Source: Kutzneria buriramensis
GTDB lineage: Bacteria > Actinomycetota > Actinomycetes > Mycobacteriales > Pseudonocardiaceae
Length of the DNA stretch: 51,273 bases
Reading direction: 5' to 3'
Assembly (NCBI RefSeq): GCF_003387475.1
Contig: NZ_QUNO01000038.1
Span: 1 to 51,273 of the forward strand
In this document: one piece after another, positions 15,802-22,926 of the stretch
Numbering within the stretch: the stretch's first letter is position 1
Layout: every line of letters begins with the position of its first letter
Translations under genes and position numbers: made by a program
Notes under the pieces: generated by a model
What the model was told of the DNA's origin: nothing
Seen by the model: the letters and a program-made list of their open reading frames with translations, nothing else
The model's database searches: none

Positions 15802-16035
15802 TCAGCTCAGCCCCGTGTACGCGAGTCCAGACATCGACGTCGAACTGAGCGTCGCCGGTGGCCGCGTGCCACCTGCCGGCGGCACCACCGCCGACGGGGT
15901 CGGCCACGCCGGCAACTCCACCGCGTGCAGCGGCCCGGCCGCCACCGCCACCGCGAGGATCAACACCGTCGCGCGCACCGTCCGCGCCGTGCTCCCGAGC
16001 ACCGTGTCCAGCAGGACCATCAGCTTCTTCGTCAT
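15802..16035 (-). CDS. Small single-pass membrane or exported peptide
   Basis: 77 residues from ATG 16035 behind an AGG at suitable distance. A basic start (MTKKL, then TARTVRA) and one hydrophobic stretch (TVLILAVAVAAGPLHA, about residues 23-38) resemble a signal peptide or anchor, followed by a Pro/Thr/Ser-rich tail. The opposite strand is also open, so the call is tentative. It converges with the TIR gene. Confidence 0.45.
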   Translation of the reverse strand: MTKKLMVLLDTVLGSTARTVRATVLILAVAVAAGPLHAVELPAWPTPSAVVPPAGGTRPPATLSSTSMSGLAYTGLS

Positions 16036-16161
16036 GCCGATCAGCCTGGCCGTCGTCACTGGGATCTCGCGGGTGCTGAACCTGGGCCGATCCTGGTCCG
16101 GCCGCTGGGGGCGGCTGGCCGGCGGTTTGCACCCAATCGGGCTACTTCCTGAAGTGTAGAT

Positions 16162-16184
16162 ATTTGCGGCAAATCCTGTAATCT
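16162..16184 (+). promoter_or_regulatory. Palindrome and -10 hexamer of a leaderless promoter
   Basis: ATTTGCGGCAAAT (16162..16174) is a perfect 13-bp palindrome. TAATCT (16179..16184) is a good -10, ending 7 bases before the ATG at 16192. The palindrome would block polymerase if bound. Confidence 0.6.
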
Positions 16185-16191
16185 CGTGAAC

Positions 16192-16485
16192 ATGGCAAGC
16201 GAGAACCAGAGCCCCCGAGTCCTGCGGCTCACCTTCGAGTTGCAGGTCCCCGCCGGGCTTCGCCGCAACATCCACTGGTCGCGGATCGAGCCCGCGCTCA
16301 CGACCTTCATCGGCGTGATCCAGGGCGTCGCCACCAGCACGTTCCCGTGGGCCAGCACCATGCGCGTCCGCAAAGAGTGGCTCTACTCCTGGTACGACGA
16401 CACCGAGCAGGTCGACCTGGCGACCACCGAGCTGAACTCCGGCCCGTTCACCACCAAGGGCGACGAGAACGCCCCCACCGACTAA
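16192..16485 (+). CDS. Hypothetical protein
   Basis: 97 residues from ATG 16192. It opens with a probable beta strand pair (VLRLTFELQVPAGLRRNIHW) and has an aromatic stretch (KEWLYSWYDDTEQ). No motif is recognised. It is a small soluble protein, first of a run of small genes. A short hairpin-like GC repeat (CCCCGGGACC...GGTCCCGGGG type, about 16495-16530) follows and may end the transcript. Confidence 0.65.
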   Translation: MASENQSPRVLRLTFELQVPAGLRRNIHWSRIEPALTTFIGVIQGVATSTFPWASTMRVRKEWLYSWYDDTEQVDLATTELNSGPFTTKGDENAPTD

Positions 16486-16573
16486 CCCGGCTGCACCCCG
16501 GGACCTGCCGTTCCGCAGTCCCGGGGTGCGGTCCGTGCCACAACACCCGCGCCCTTCACCAGGGGGAACAGTG

Positions 16574-16930
16574 ATGAACACCGACGAGGGCACGACCACC
16601 TGCACGCACGAGCGTCAGATCCAGTTGCTCGTCGGACGCAGCGACGCCGCGCTGCGCCGCGGCAGCACGGCCGGCGTGCTGGCGGCGAAGATGGCCGGCG
16701 ACGACCTGATGGCCGCCTGTCAGGCCGAGTGCGGTGTCAACTCGCCGTACGCTGGCGTCGAGCTGCACCCGACCACCCAGCAGGAGGCGGTCGCGGCGCT
16801 CCAGCCGAGCACCTACAGCGGCATCTTCTTCGGCGAGCTCGCCGACATGGCCCGGGCGGCGAGCCACGGCATCCGCCGCATCCTGCGCCGGCCGGCCAAA
16901 ACCACCTCCAAACAGGCACAACAGCGATGA
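16574..16930 (+). CDS. Hypothetical protein
   Basis: 118 residues from ATG 16574 behind AGGGGGAA; a GTG three bases earlier is an alternative. Cysteines occur at CTHERQ and ACQAECGV. The C-terminus is basic (HGIRRILRRPAKTTSKQ). It covers a start-associated box A (16906..16922) in its last codons, and its stop overlaps the next ATG. Function unknown. Confidence 0.6.
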   Translation: MNTDEGTTTCTHERQIQLLVGRSDAALRRGSTAGVLAAKMAGDDLMAACQAECGVNSPYAGVELHPTTQQEAVAALQPSTYSGIFFGELADMARAASHGIRRILRRPAKTTSKQAQQR

Positions 16931-17271
16931 CCGACGACCGAGAGACGTCGCGCCGACCCCGGAGCGCGTGCGCGCTCACCCGGGGCGGCGCGCTCACCGA
17001 GCACGACAAGCGAGCACTCCTCGCCTTCATGCTGTCGCTCAAGACCCCGCAGCCGACCGACCGGGCCGGCACTGCCGAAATCCCTGCGGACGCAACGGAA
17101 AACGCGCCGGCCGACTCCGCTGGCAGCGGCGCGGCCGCCGCCAGCGAGCCGTCGTCGACCGCACCCGGCCACGCCGCCCCAGCCGCCGGCGAGCAGATCG
17201 CGCCGCAGCCCGCCAGCCTCGCCGACCGTCGGAACCGCTCCGGCGACGCGATGCGCGACAGTCCGGCGTAG
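16927..17271 (+). CDS. Hypothetical Ala/Pro-rich small protein
   Basis: 114 residues. ATG 16927 overlaps the preceding stop (ATGA). A short helical, possibly DNA-binding start (LTEHDKRALLAFMLSLKTPQ) precedes a long disordered Ala/Pro/Ser stretch (about residues 46-100). A weak box A sits about 20 bases upstream inside the preceding gene. Function unknown. Confidence 0.55.
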   Translation: MTDDRETSRRPRSACALTRGGALTEHDKRALLAFMLSLKTPQPTDRAGTAEIPADATENAPADSAGSGAAAASEPSSTAPGHAAPAAGEQIAPQPASLADRRNRSGDAMRDSPA

Positions 17272-17285
17272 CTCCATCAGCAAGG

Positions 17286-17341
17286 CTCCAAACAGGGAAA
17301 ACGACGCCCAGCACTCCAGTAAGTCCAGTAAGTACAGGAGG
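17286..17341 (+). promoter_or_regulatory. Start-associated bipartite repeat with doubled box B
   Basis: Perfect box A CTCCAAACAGGGAAAAC (17286..17302). After 14 nt comes CAGTAAGT, repeated as CAGTAAGT, then ACAGGAGG, the ribosome site itself. The start at 17348 is 45 nt after box A. Confidence 0.85.
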
Positions 17342-17347
17342 TAAAAG

Positions 17348-17581
17348 ATGATCGCCGTGCTCACCACGGGTCAGTTCGGCACCCAAATTGATCTCTACGA
17401 CGTCCCCGAGATCGACGACCTCAACGACGAGGCGCCGCACTGGGACACGCTCACCGTCGACGAGGTCCTGGACCAGCCGGCCATCGTCGACCTGCTGGCC
17501 GACCACCACTGGCGGCTCTACAGCGGCTGGGCCTGGAACGAGGAGTTCGGCACCTGCTGCGTGGTCTACCAGACCAGCTGA
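17348..17581 (+). CDS. Small acidic hypothetical protein
   Basis: 77 residues from ATG 17348, with a strong AGGAGG site provided by box B. The protein is acidic and Trp-rich (VPEIDDLNDEAPHWDTLTVD, HHWRLYSGWAWNEEFG), soluble, with no motif recognised. Acidic plasmid and phage proteins of this size often bind host proteins, but that is only a possibility. Confidence 0.7.
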   Translation: MIAVLTTGQFGTQIDLYDVPEIDDLNDEAPHWDTLTVDEVLDQPAIVDLLADHHWRLYSGWAWNEEFGTCCVVYQTS

Positions 17582-17698
17582 ACCCTGTTGCACCACAAGG
17601 AAAAACCGGCCCGGTGAACCGAGGAAATCGCCTGGACAGCTACCACCTCGGCACCGGACCGGCCTGCCCGACGCTTCGAGAACAGACGGGACACCACC

Positions 17699-18109
17699 AT
17701 GATCTCGCACGTCTCCATGCGCCCGCAGCCGCGGGCCGACGGCTGGCCGCACTCCAGCTGGCAGCCGCTGCCGCCGATGTGGCGCGTCATCCCGGCCAGC
17801 GGCAAGTTCGACATCCGCACCGGCGACCTGTACGCCACCTGGTCCGAGCTCGTCGACTGGGTCGACGAGGTCCTGGCCCTGATGCCGGAGGCCGCCGACC
17901 TGGACAGCCTCGTGCGGCGCGACCCCTGGCCGTGCTGGAACCTGCTCTGCCTGGGCTGCCGGACGCAGCTCGTCGACGGCGACGAACCGCAGTGCGTGCT
18001 GCGTTCGCCTGACCGCGACGAGCTGGCCCGGATCGCCCTGGCTCAGGGCTGGCGCGGCATCGACACCCACTGGCTGTGCCCGGCCTGCGTGAACGGAGCC
18101 GGCTCATGA
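17699..18109 (+). CDS. Hypothetical protein with a four-cysteine site
   Basis: 136 residues from ATG 17699. Cysteine pairs CLGC (about residue 83-86) and CPAC (about 128-131) could form one zinc ribbon around a WHLCP-type loop (DTHWLCPACV). The middle is acidic. It is the first of five genes with overlapping stops and starts (17699-18640), so the group is probably translated together. No family is recognised. Confidence 0.65.
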   Translation: MISHVSMRPQPRADGWPHSSWQPLPPMWRVIPASGKFDIRTGDLYATWSELVDWVDEVLALMPEAADLDSLVRRDPWPCWNLLCLGCRTQLVDGDEPQCVLRSPDRDELARIALAQGWRGIDTHWLCPACVNGAGS

Positions 18110-18270
18110 CCCAGCCCGCCCTCCGAACCGAGCAGCAGGCCGCCCGCCAGGCCCTTGTCGACGCCTTCGTCAACGGCAACGACGACACCCGCCGCACCAT
18201 CGCTGACCTGCACGGCGACCGCACCAACGCGATCAAGGACGCCGTCAGCGACGGGGAGGTGTCCCGGTGA
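18106..18270 (+). CDS. Very small helical protein
   Basis: 54 residues. ATG 18106 overlaps the preceding stop. Charged helical sequence (TEQQAARQALVDAFVNGND, TRRTIADLHGDRTNAIKDAV). Coupling on both sides supports coding. Function unknown. Confidence 0.6.
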   Translation: MTQPALRTEQQAARQALVDAFVNGNDDTRRTIADLHGDRTNAIKDAVSDGEVSR

Positions 18271-18440
18271 CCGAACGAGTCGAGCGGGTCGCCACGACGA
18301 CGCACGTGGTCATCCCTGACACCAGCGGTATCGGCGCCTGCCGGTGCGACGCGATCAAAGGACCGTTCGGACAGCGCGTCACCCATCGTGCCGCCCACTG
18401 CGAGCGGGCCCGTGCCGAGCAGGGAGGTACGGCCCGATGA
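18267..18440 (+). CDS. Very small Cys/His protein
   Basis: 57 residues from GTG 18267, which overlaps the preceding stop (GTGA); its own stop overlaps the next ATG. It contains GACRCDAIKGPFGQRVTHRA and HCERARAEQ, a Cys/His arrangement that could hold one zinc. Short but supported by the coupled layout. Confidence 0.55.
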   Translation: MTERVERVATTTHVVIPDTSGIGACRCDAIKGPFGQRVTHRAAHCERARAEQGGTAR

Positions 18441-18640
18441 GCGACGATCCCGACGTCAGCACCATCCGCTCGGCACTGTCCGAGCTGAGCAACGCCCAGG
18501 GGCCCGATGCCAAGCGCGCCGCGTTGGCCAGGGCGAACACTGTCGGACAGCAGGTGGCCATGACCATCAGCGACCCCGGCAAGCGTGGCCAGTTCGTGAG
18601 CAGCCTGGAGGCCGACATCCGCCAGGCCCGCGACGCCTGA
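18437..18640 (+). CDS. Very small helical protein
   Basis: 67 residues. ATG 18437 overlaps the preceding stop. Helical and polar (STIRSALSELSNAQGPDAKR, SSLEADIRQARDA). It ends the coupled string; an inverted repeat follows 17 bases later. Function unknown. Confidence 0.6.
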   Translation: MSDDPDVSTIRSALSELSNAQGPDAKRAALARANTVGQQVAMTISDPGKRGQFVSSLEADIRQARDA

Positions 18641-18657
18641 TCACGAACAGGCATGAT

Positions 18658-18688
18658 CGAGGGGCGCATCCTGTGGATGCGCCCCTCG
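18658..18688. terminator. Strong hairpin after the small-gene string
   Basis: Perfect 14-base arms (CGAGGGGCGCATCC on the left) around TGT. It ends 18 bases before the next ATG and probably terminates the upstream operon. Confidence 0.65.
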
Positions 18689-18706
18689 ACCTTGTTGGAG
18701 GAGTCC

Positions 18707-18940
18707 ATGGCCCAGGTGCACCGCATCGGCCCCGGCGACCACCCGGTGACCCGTGACGAGGTGCTCGCTGCCATCGACCAGCTGCTGGCCGGGCACACCG
18801 AGGCCCCGGACGCGATCACCGTGCCGGGCGCGCTCGGGATCGTCCGCGGCCTGGTGGCCGGCATGCCGTCCAGCGCCGGCTCGCCGCCGGCCGACAGACC
18901 GGACGCCGTCGTGCTGCCGCTCTCACGCCGGCATACCTGA
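18707..18940 (+). CDS. Small hypothetical protein
   Basis: 77 residues from ATG 18707, which has GGAGGAG upstream; the longer frame would read through the hairpin. Sequence MAQVHRIGPGDHPVTRDEVL, then an Ala/Pro-rich tail. Alternatively residues ITVPGALGIVRGLVAGMP could be a short membrane-associated helix. Function unknown. Confidence 0.6.
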   Translation: MAQVHRIGPGDHPVTRDEVLAAIDQLLAGHTEAPDAITVPGALGIVRGLVAGMPSSAGSPPADRPDAVVLPLSRRHT

Positions 18941-18980
18941 ACGACTCCGCCACGCCGGCGCTGGATGTGCCGTTGACCAG

Positions 18981-19205
18981 CTACTCCGCCACTACGAAGC
19001 CCTCGCCGGGGAACGCGTCCGGCTTGTAGACGCTGCGCTGGAACCCGCCTGCCGGCAGTTCGTGCCACACCTCGCCGGCGTCCAGGAACACCAGCCATCG
19101 CCCACCCAGCGCCGGGCTCCGCTCCGGCTTCTCGACGAACACCACGGCCGTCGCCGCGTCCAGCTCCAGCACCTCGCGCCTGTCCCACGCGCTACCGGCC
19201 ATCAT
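18981..19205 (-). CDS. Small hypothetical protein
   Basis: 74 residues from ATG 19205, chosen for the AGGAAGG site directly upstream. Beta-rich composition (VLELDAATAVVFVEKPE, RWLVFLDAGEVWHELPAGG) with no motif. It follows the gene at 19220 by 14 bases on the same strand. Confidence 0.7.
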   Translation of the reverse strand: MMAGSAWDRREVLELDAATAVVFVEKPERSPALGGRWLVFLDAGEVWHELPAGGFQRSVYKPDAFPGEGFVVAE

Positions 19206-19219
19206 CCTGTCCTTCCTGC

Positions 19220-19549
19220 TCAGCGGGCTGGCGGTCTCCGAGCCGACGGCGGCGCCGCGCTGACCACGCTGGGCGGCAGCAACATGCCGCAGGTCGCCAA
19301 CACCTCGCCGACACCCGAGCGCAGCGGAACCTCCACGTAGACCCACCAATCCCCGTACACCGACTGCACGCAGCCCTGCACCGTCGCCGGCGTCGCCGTG
19401 GTCGGATCCCACCCCTGGCTCCGCACGATCAGCGGCGTCGCGGTACCCCAGCCCACCCGCTTCGGCCCGTACGCCCGCAGGTTGAGCAGAACCTGTTGCT
19501 CAGGCACACGTGCGGGTCGAACGGCGCGGTAGGACAAGTCCAGGGTCAT
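19220..19549 (-). CDS. Hypothetical protein
   Basis: 109 residues from ATG 19549. Beta-strand-like (MTLDLSYRAVRPARV, WWVYVEVPLRSGVGEV), with a disordered Pro/Ala/Arg end. The ribosome site is weak. Probably in one operon with the gene at 18981. Function unknown. Confidence 0.6.
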   Translation of the reverse strand: MTLDLSYRAVRPARVPEQQVLLNLRAYGPKRVGWGTATPLIVRSQGWDPTTATPATVQGCVQSVYGDWWVYVEVPLRSGVGEVLATCGMLLPPSVVSAAPPSARRPPAR

Positions 19550-19700
19550 ACCGTCGATCGTCGTTCATATGTTCGACGCGCGCTATCCTACGTGCGCTGA
19601 TCGGATCGTGGGGAAGACGACTCCAGTCAGGAAGGCCGTCGGCACGCACCCCCTCGCGCCGACGGCCTTCGCCATGCCTGCGCCCGTGCGGGCGCCGACC

Positions 19701-20744
19701 TCAGATCACCAGCACCGAGGCGCCCGGCTCGCGGTCGCGCTTCCCGCTCGCCAGCCCGAGCCGGAACCCGACCTCGATCGCGAGCTCGGCGACGTTGCCG
19801 CGCTCCGGCGCGTTCCGCAGCATCTTCACGATGTACGGCACGAGCTTCGCGAACAGCACCTGGGCACCGGGCAGGTTCTCGTCGAGCACGTTGAAGACCG
19901 TCTCGGTCACCGCCACCGCGATCTCCTGCTGGCGGTCGTTCACCAGCATCTCGGCGACGCCGGCCAGCGCCGCGTCCAGCTCCTCCTCGGGCACGCCGGC
20001 CTGCATGAACCGCTGCTTCGTCTTGGCCAGGACCGGCGTCGTCCAGTGCCGCGGGTCCGACATCTCGTCCTGGACGGCCTGGTGCAGCTCCAGCCAGAGC
20101 ATCACGACGCGGTCCACCTGGCGCGGCGGCAGACCGCAGGCCTGCGCGAACGCCTTGACCTGGTTGACCCGTGTCGGGAGCACCCCGCGCTTCGGATTGA
20201 GCATTGAGTACAGCTGCGACCTGCTGATTCCGGCCCGCTGCGCCAGCTCGGACATGGTGTCCTTCGCTCGATCCCGCAGCGTGCGCAGCAGCCCGATGAA
20301 CTCCGGCACCGTCGCCGCCATCAGCTCGTCGTCCCGCGTCGCCACCGCGCACTCGCCGCGGTGGTCGACGTCGTCGATGCTCAGCGCGTCGATCTGAGCC
20401 CACAGCCGCTCGATCCTGACGATGTCCTCGGGATGGGCCCGGGCGGCCACCAGCAGCCGGTCGTAGTTCGCCCACGGCAGCAGCTGCTTGGCAGGCTCCT
20501 CCTCCAGATACGCCGGCACCTCGACGCTGCCAGCCACCAGGAGCTTCGCCGTCAGCCGGTTGAGGTTCGCCATGGTCGTGTCGACGAGGTCGGCAGGGCG
20601 CAGGATCTCTGGCCGCGCCCCACCCATGATGACGCCGGACGTGCCCGTGTGTGTCGTGTGGTTCCACTCGGTCTCCCGATGGAAGACGCGCATGTCGCCG
20701 TTGATGCTCCCGGCCATGACCTGCTGGGACTGGTCGGTCACCAC
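19701..20744 (-). CDS. XRE-family regulator with long flanking domains
   Basis: 347 residues from GTG 20744 (GTG 20741 also possible), overlapping the stop of the membrane protein gene upstream. An N-terminal region of unknown fold (SGVIMGGARPEILRPADLVD) precedes a helix-turn-helix of the XRE/Cro type at about residues 163-212: MSELAQRAGISRSQLYSML, then PTRVNQVKAFAQACGLPPR. The C-terminal 110 residues are helical. Such regulators are common on actinobacterial plasmids; this one probably controls the repeat-rich region at 21030-21585. Target sites are not proven. Confidence 0.75.
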   Translation of the reverse strand: MVTDQSQQVMAGSINGDMRVFHRETEWNHTTHTGTSGVIMGGARPEILRPADLVDTTMANLNRLTAKLLVAGSVEVPAYLEEEPAKQLLPWANYDRLLVAARAHPEDIVRIERLWAQIDALSIDDVDHRGECAVATRDDELMAATVPEFIGLLRTLRDRAKDTMSELAQRAGISRSQLYSMLNPKRGVLPTRVNQVKAFAQACGLPPRQVDRVVMLWLELHQAVQDEMSDPRHWTTPVLAKTKQRFMQAGVPEEELDAALAGVAEMLVNDRQQEIAVAVTETVFNVLDENLPGAQVLFAKLVPYIVKMLRNAPERGNVAELAIEVGFRLGLASGKRDREPGASVLVI

Positions 20745-21022
20745 AGCGCACCAGCCCCAGTGCGGTGTCCGATCACCCGTAGCGCCGGCAGCGCGCCGGC
20801 GCCGCCGACCGCGGCCGCCGCGGTCACGACGACCAGGCCCCCGGTCAGGCACGCTGCGAGGCGGACGTCGACGCCGTACGCGACCAGCGCCAGCAGCAGC
20901 GCGGCCTCGATCGCGAACAGGAACACGACCGGCGGGCTGATCACCGCCGCCCGACCGGTGGTGAAACAGGTCGTGCGAGGGGCGGTGAAACCCGCCTTGG
21001 GAAACGTGCCACTTGTGAGCAT
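20738..21022 (-). CDS. Small membrane protein coupled to an XRE regulator
   Basis: 94 residues from ATG 21022 (a later start is possible). Two hydrophobic segments, about residues 28-50 (VVFLFAIEAALLLALVAYG) and 56-74 (LAACLTGGLVVVTAAAAVGG). It overlaps the following regulator gene by 7 bases, so the pair may be a membrane sensor or partner and its regulator. Function unknown. Confidence 0.6.
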   Translation of the reverse strand: MLTSGTFPKAGFTAPRTTCFTTGRAAVISPPVVFLFAIEAALLLALVAYGVDVRLAACLTGGLVVVTAAAAVGGAGALPALRVIGHRTGAGALW

Positions 21023-21029
21023 CGCTCAC

Positions 21030-21585
21030 TCACCGAACCTTTCTGTTCCCGTTTTTGGGATCAGTTATGAGCCGGTGCGCCACCCAGTAGTGACGCGCCG
21101 GCTATGCGATCAGCCGAGTCTTCGTCGGTCTGTTGATGCACTCCGCGGCACGCAGTTGGCGCTGCCTACCGCCGAGGTCACAACTCACGTTGTGACCAGA
21201 GCATCATGTCACCAGGGTCCGACTAATACCAACTTGCCCATCAACTCGCTGACCTGGCGTTTGGGCTCCGCCAAGGCGGAGTGATGTGCTCAATTGTGTC
21301 CAACGGAGATTCGGTCACGCCCTCCCGGTGCGTGACCGAATCTCATTTCCGCAGGTAGCGTGCGTCTAAATGTGTCCAATACAAGTTGCACCCACTTGCA
21401 AGGTGGGTATGGTGTTGACACCACCTTGTGGAACACGGCGAACTTAGCCGCTCACTTGGTGCGACGAACCTGAGCCGCTATGCGATCAGCCGAGCACAGG
21501 TAGACGGCCCCTAGTTGGCGCTGGGGGCCGTCAGTCTACGTACGGTCAGTTGGCGCTGGGGACGTGCCGTCCGCGCCGGGCATCG
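21030..21585. other. Repeat- and palindrome-rich intergenic region
   Basis: No convincing gene in about 550 bases. Direct repeats: GCTATGCGATCAGCCGAG at 21101..21118 and 21477..21494; AGTTGGCGCTG at 21154, 21513 and 21548; TGTGTCCAA at 21295 and 21371. Palindromes: 9-bp arms GGTCACAAC around TCAC (21176..21197), GGTGTTGACACC (about 21411), and ACCCAC...GTGGGT (about 21390). A TTGACA hexamer lies near 21414. This could be a control region or an iteron-like origin. Confidence 0.6.
21306..21344. terminator. Long hairpin
   Basis: Perfect 14-base arms (GAGATTCGGTCACG on the left) around an 11-base loop, followed by ATTTCC. It is inside the repeat-rich region and may terminate a short transcript, although no gene directly precedes it. 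Confidence 0.6.
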
Positions 21586-21837
21586 TCAGGCGGACGCCCC
21601 TGACCGTTTGCGGTCCAGCCCCGGCGCCGGCGTCGTGCGGCCCTCGACGATCGCGTTGGTCACCCGCTCCATCAGGTCCAACGGCATGTTGCCCTGGTCC
21701 CACGCCGCCTTGCAGCCCAGGCACAGCACGTGCAGCTCGTGCTGCTCGGTGTCGTGGTCGGGGACGAACGTCACGGCCAAACCGCTGAGCGGGTGCGGGC
21801 ACTCCTTCGCCACCACCAACAACCGGGGCACGTTCAC
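21586..21837 (-). CDS. Small protein with a possible zinc site
   Basis: 83 residues from GTG 21837, which overlaps the preceding stop and has GGAGGCAG upstream. It contains ECPHPLSG and HVLCLGCKAAWD, a Cys/His set like small zinc-ribbon proteins. Coupled to the gene at 21834. Function unknown. Confidence 0.65.
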   Translation of the reverse strand: MNVPRLLVVAKECPHPLSGLAVTFVPDHDTEQHELHVLCLGCKAAWDQGNMPLDLMERVTNAIVEGRTTPAPGLDRKRSGASA

Positions 21838-22298
21838 CGCTGCCTCCGGCCATCGAGGTGGTCGCCCTGCACTGGGCATTCCCGCGCGGTGACGGCCTCG
21901 GCGAACACCTCGAACCGGCTGGTGGCGTGTGCCGTCCACGCCGCGGCGTACACGCTGCGGGCCTGCGCCGCGCGCAGCGCGCACTCCGTCTCCAGCGTCG
22001 GCCACCCGGGCGTCGAGTCGCTGTTCACCTGGTTCGTCCACTGGCCAGTGGAGGAGATCCACAACTCGGCGCGGTCGCCATGGCTGCGGATCTGCTTGGC
22101 CACCCACGTGCCCACCGCGTCCGGGGACGTCAACACCGTCTCCGGCTCCGCCGCCAGGCGGATCGCCCGGTCCGCCGGCGTCGGGACGGTCTGCGCGGCG
22201 GCGACCAGGGTGTAGCCGTGCCAGTGGATGGCGTCGACCTGGTCGACCGCCCGTGTGGTGTGCGATTCGGTGGCCTCGACGTCGTCGTGCCCGGTCAT
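21834..22298 (-). CDS. Hypothetical protein
   Basis: 154 residues from ATG 22298. Mixed alpha/beta with WVAKQIRSHGDRAELWISST and a helical C-terminal part (ALRAAQARSVYAAAWTAH). No motif, no membrane helix. It is coupled to the small zinc-site protein downstream. Function unknown. Confidence 0.65.
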   Translation of the reverse strand: MTGHDDVEATESHTTRAVDQVDAIHWHGYTLVAAAQTVPTPADRAIRLAAEPETVLTSPDAVGTWVAKQIRSHGDRAELWISSTGQWTNQVNSDSTPGWPTLETECALRAAQARSVYAAAWTAHATSRFEVFAEAVTARECPVQGDHLDGRRQR

Positions 22299-22417
22299 GC
22301 CCGCTGTCCTTGTCCCCAGTCTCCGACACCGCTACCACCGTGGTGCGCGGCGAAGGACAACCGTAGAAACACCAGGCCAGCGGGGGTCGTACGCTCCGTA
22401 CGGCCCACCCGGTCGGG

Positions 22418-22924
22418 CTACAGCACGCCTTTGCAGACGGTCGCCATCAGCCGTGCGATCTGCTCCTCCGACAGAGCGCCGCCGCTGCCGGCCGCGACCA
22501 CGAACAGCAGCCGGACCATGCCCTTGAGCACCTCGGGCTCGGCCGCCACGAGCACGGCCCGCGCGCCGCCCCTGCCGCCCCGGAAGTACGCGACCATCGC
22601 GGAGCCCAGCAAGGCCCGACACGGCACCTGCGGGTCCGGGAGCCCGTTCTCGGCCTCGTAGGCCCGCGCGCCGGCCTCGCCGGGCGGCCACTGGCCCCAG
22701 CTCAGGCAGTACTCGACCAGCGACATCGCCGCCCGCCGCCAGGCCCTGATCCCGAGATGGTCCAGGACGATCACCAGCTGCTCGGCATGGCGAGGGTCTC
22801 CGCCGTCGGCGGCGGTCTGCACCAGGGCGCTGTGCACCTCGGCGACCGAGCCGGCCGCGCTGTCCGGCAGCGGCTCGGCGAAGGGGTTGGCCGGCGGCGA
22901 CGTCATCGGCCGCAGCTGCGGCAC
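22418..22924 (-). CDS. Hypothetical protein coupled to an XRE-TPR regulator
   Basis: 168 residues from GTG 22924, with GAGGT six bases upstream; ATG 22906 would give 162. It is helical, with RHAEQLVIVLDHLGIRAWRR and MVRLLFVVAAGSGG. It lies immediately after the regulator gene's stop. Small proteins of this size often accompany XRE-TPR regulators in actinobacteria, perhaps as antagonists or effectors, but the job here is not known. Confidence 0.65.
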   Translation of the reverse strand: MPQLRPMTSPPANPFAEPLPDSAAGSVAEVHSALVQTAADGGDPRHAEQLVIVLDHLGIRAWRRAAMSLVEYCLSWGQWPPGEAGARAYEAENGLPDPQVPCRALLGSAMVAYFRGGRGGARAVLVAAEPEVLKGMVRLLFVVAAGSGGALSEEQIARLMATVCKGVL

Positions 22925-22926
22925 GG

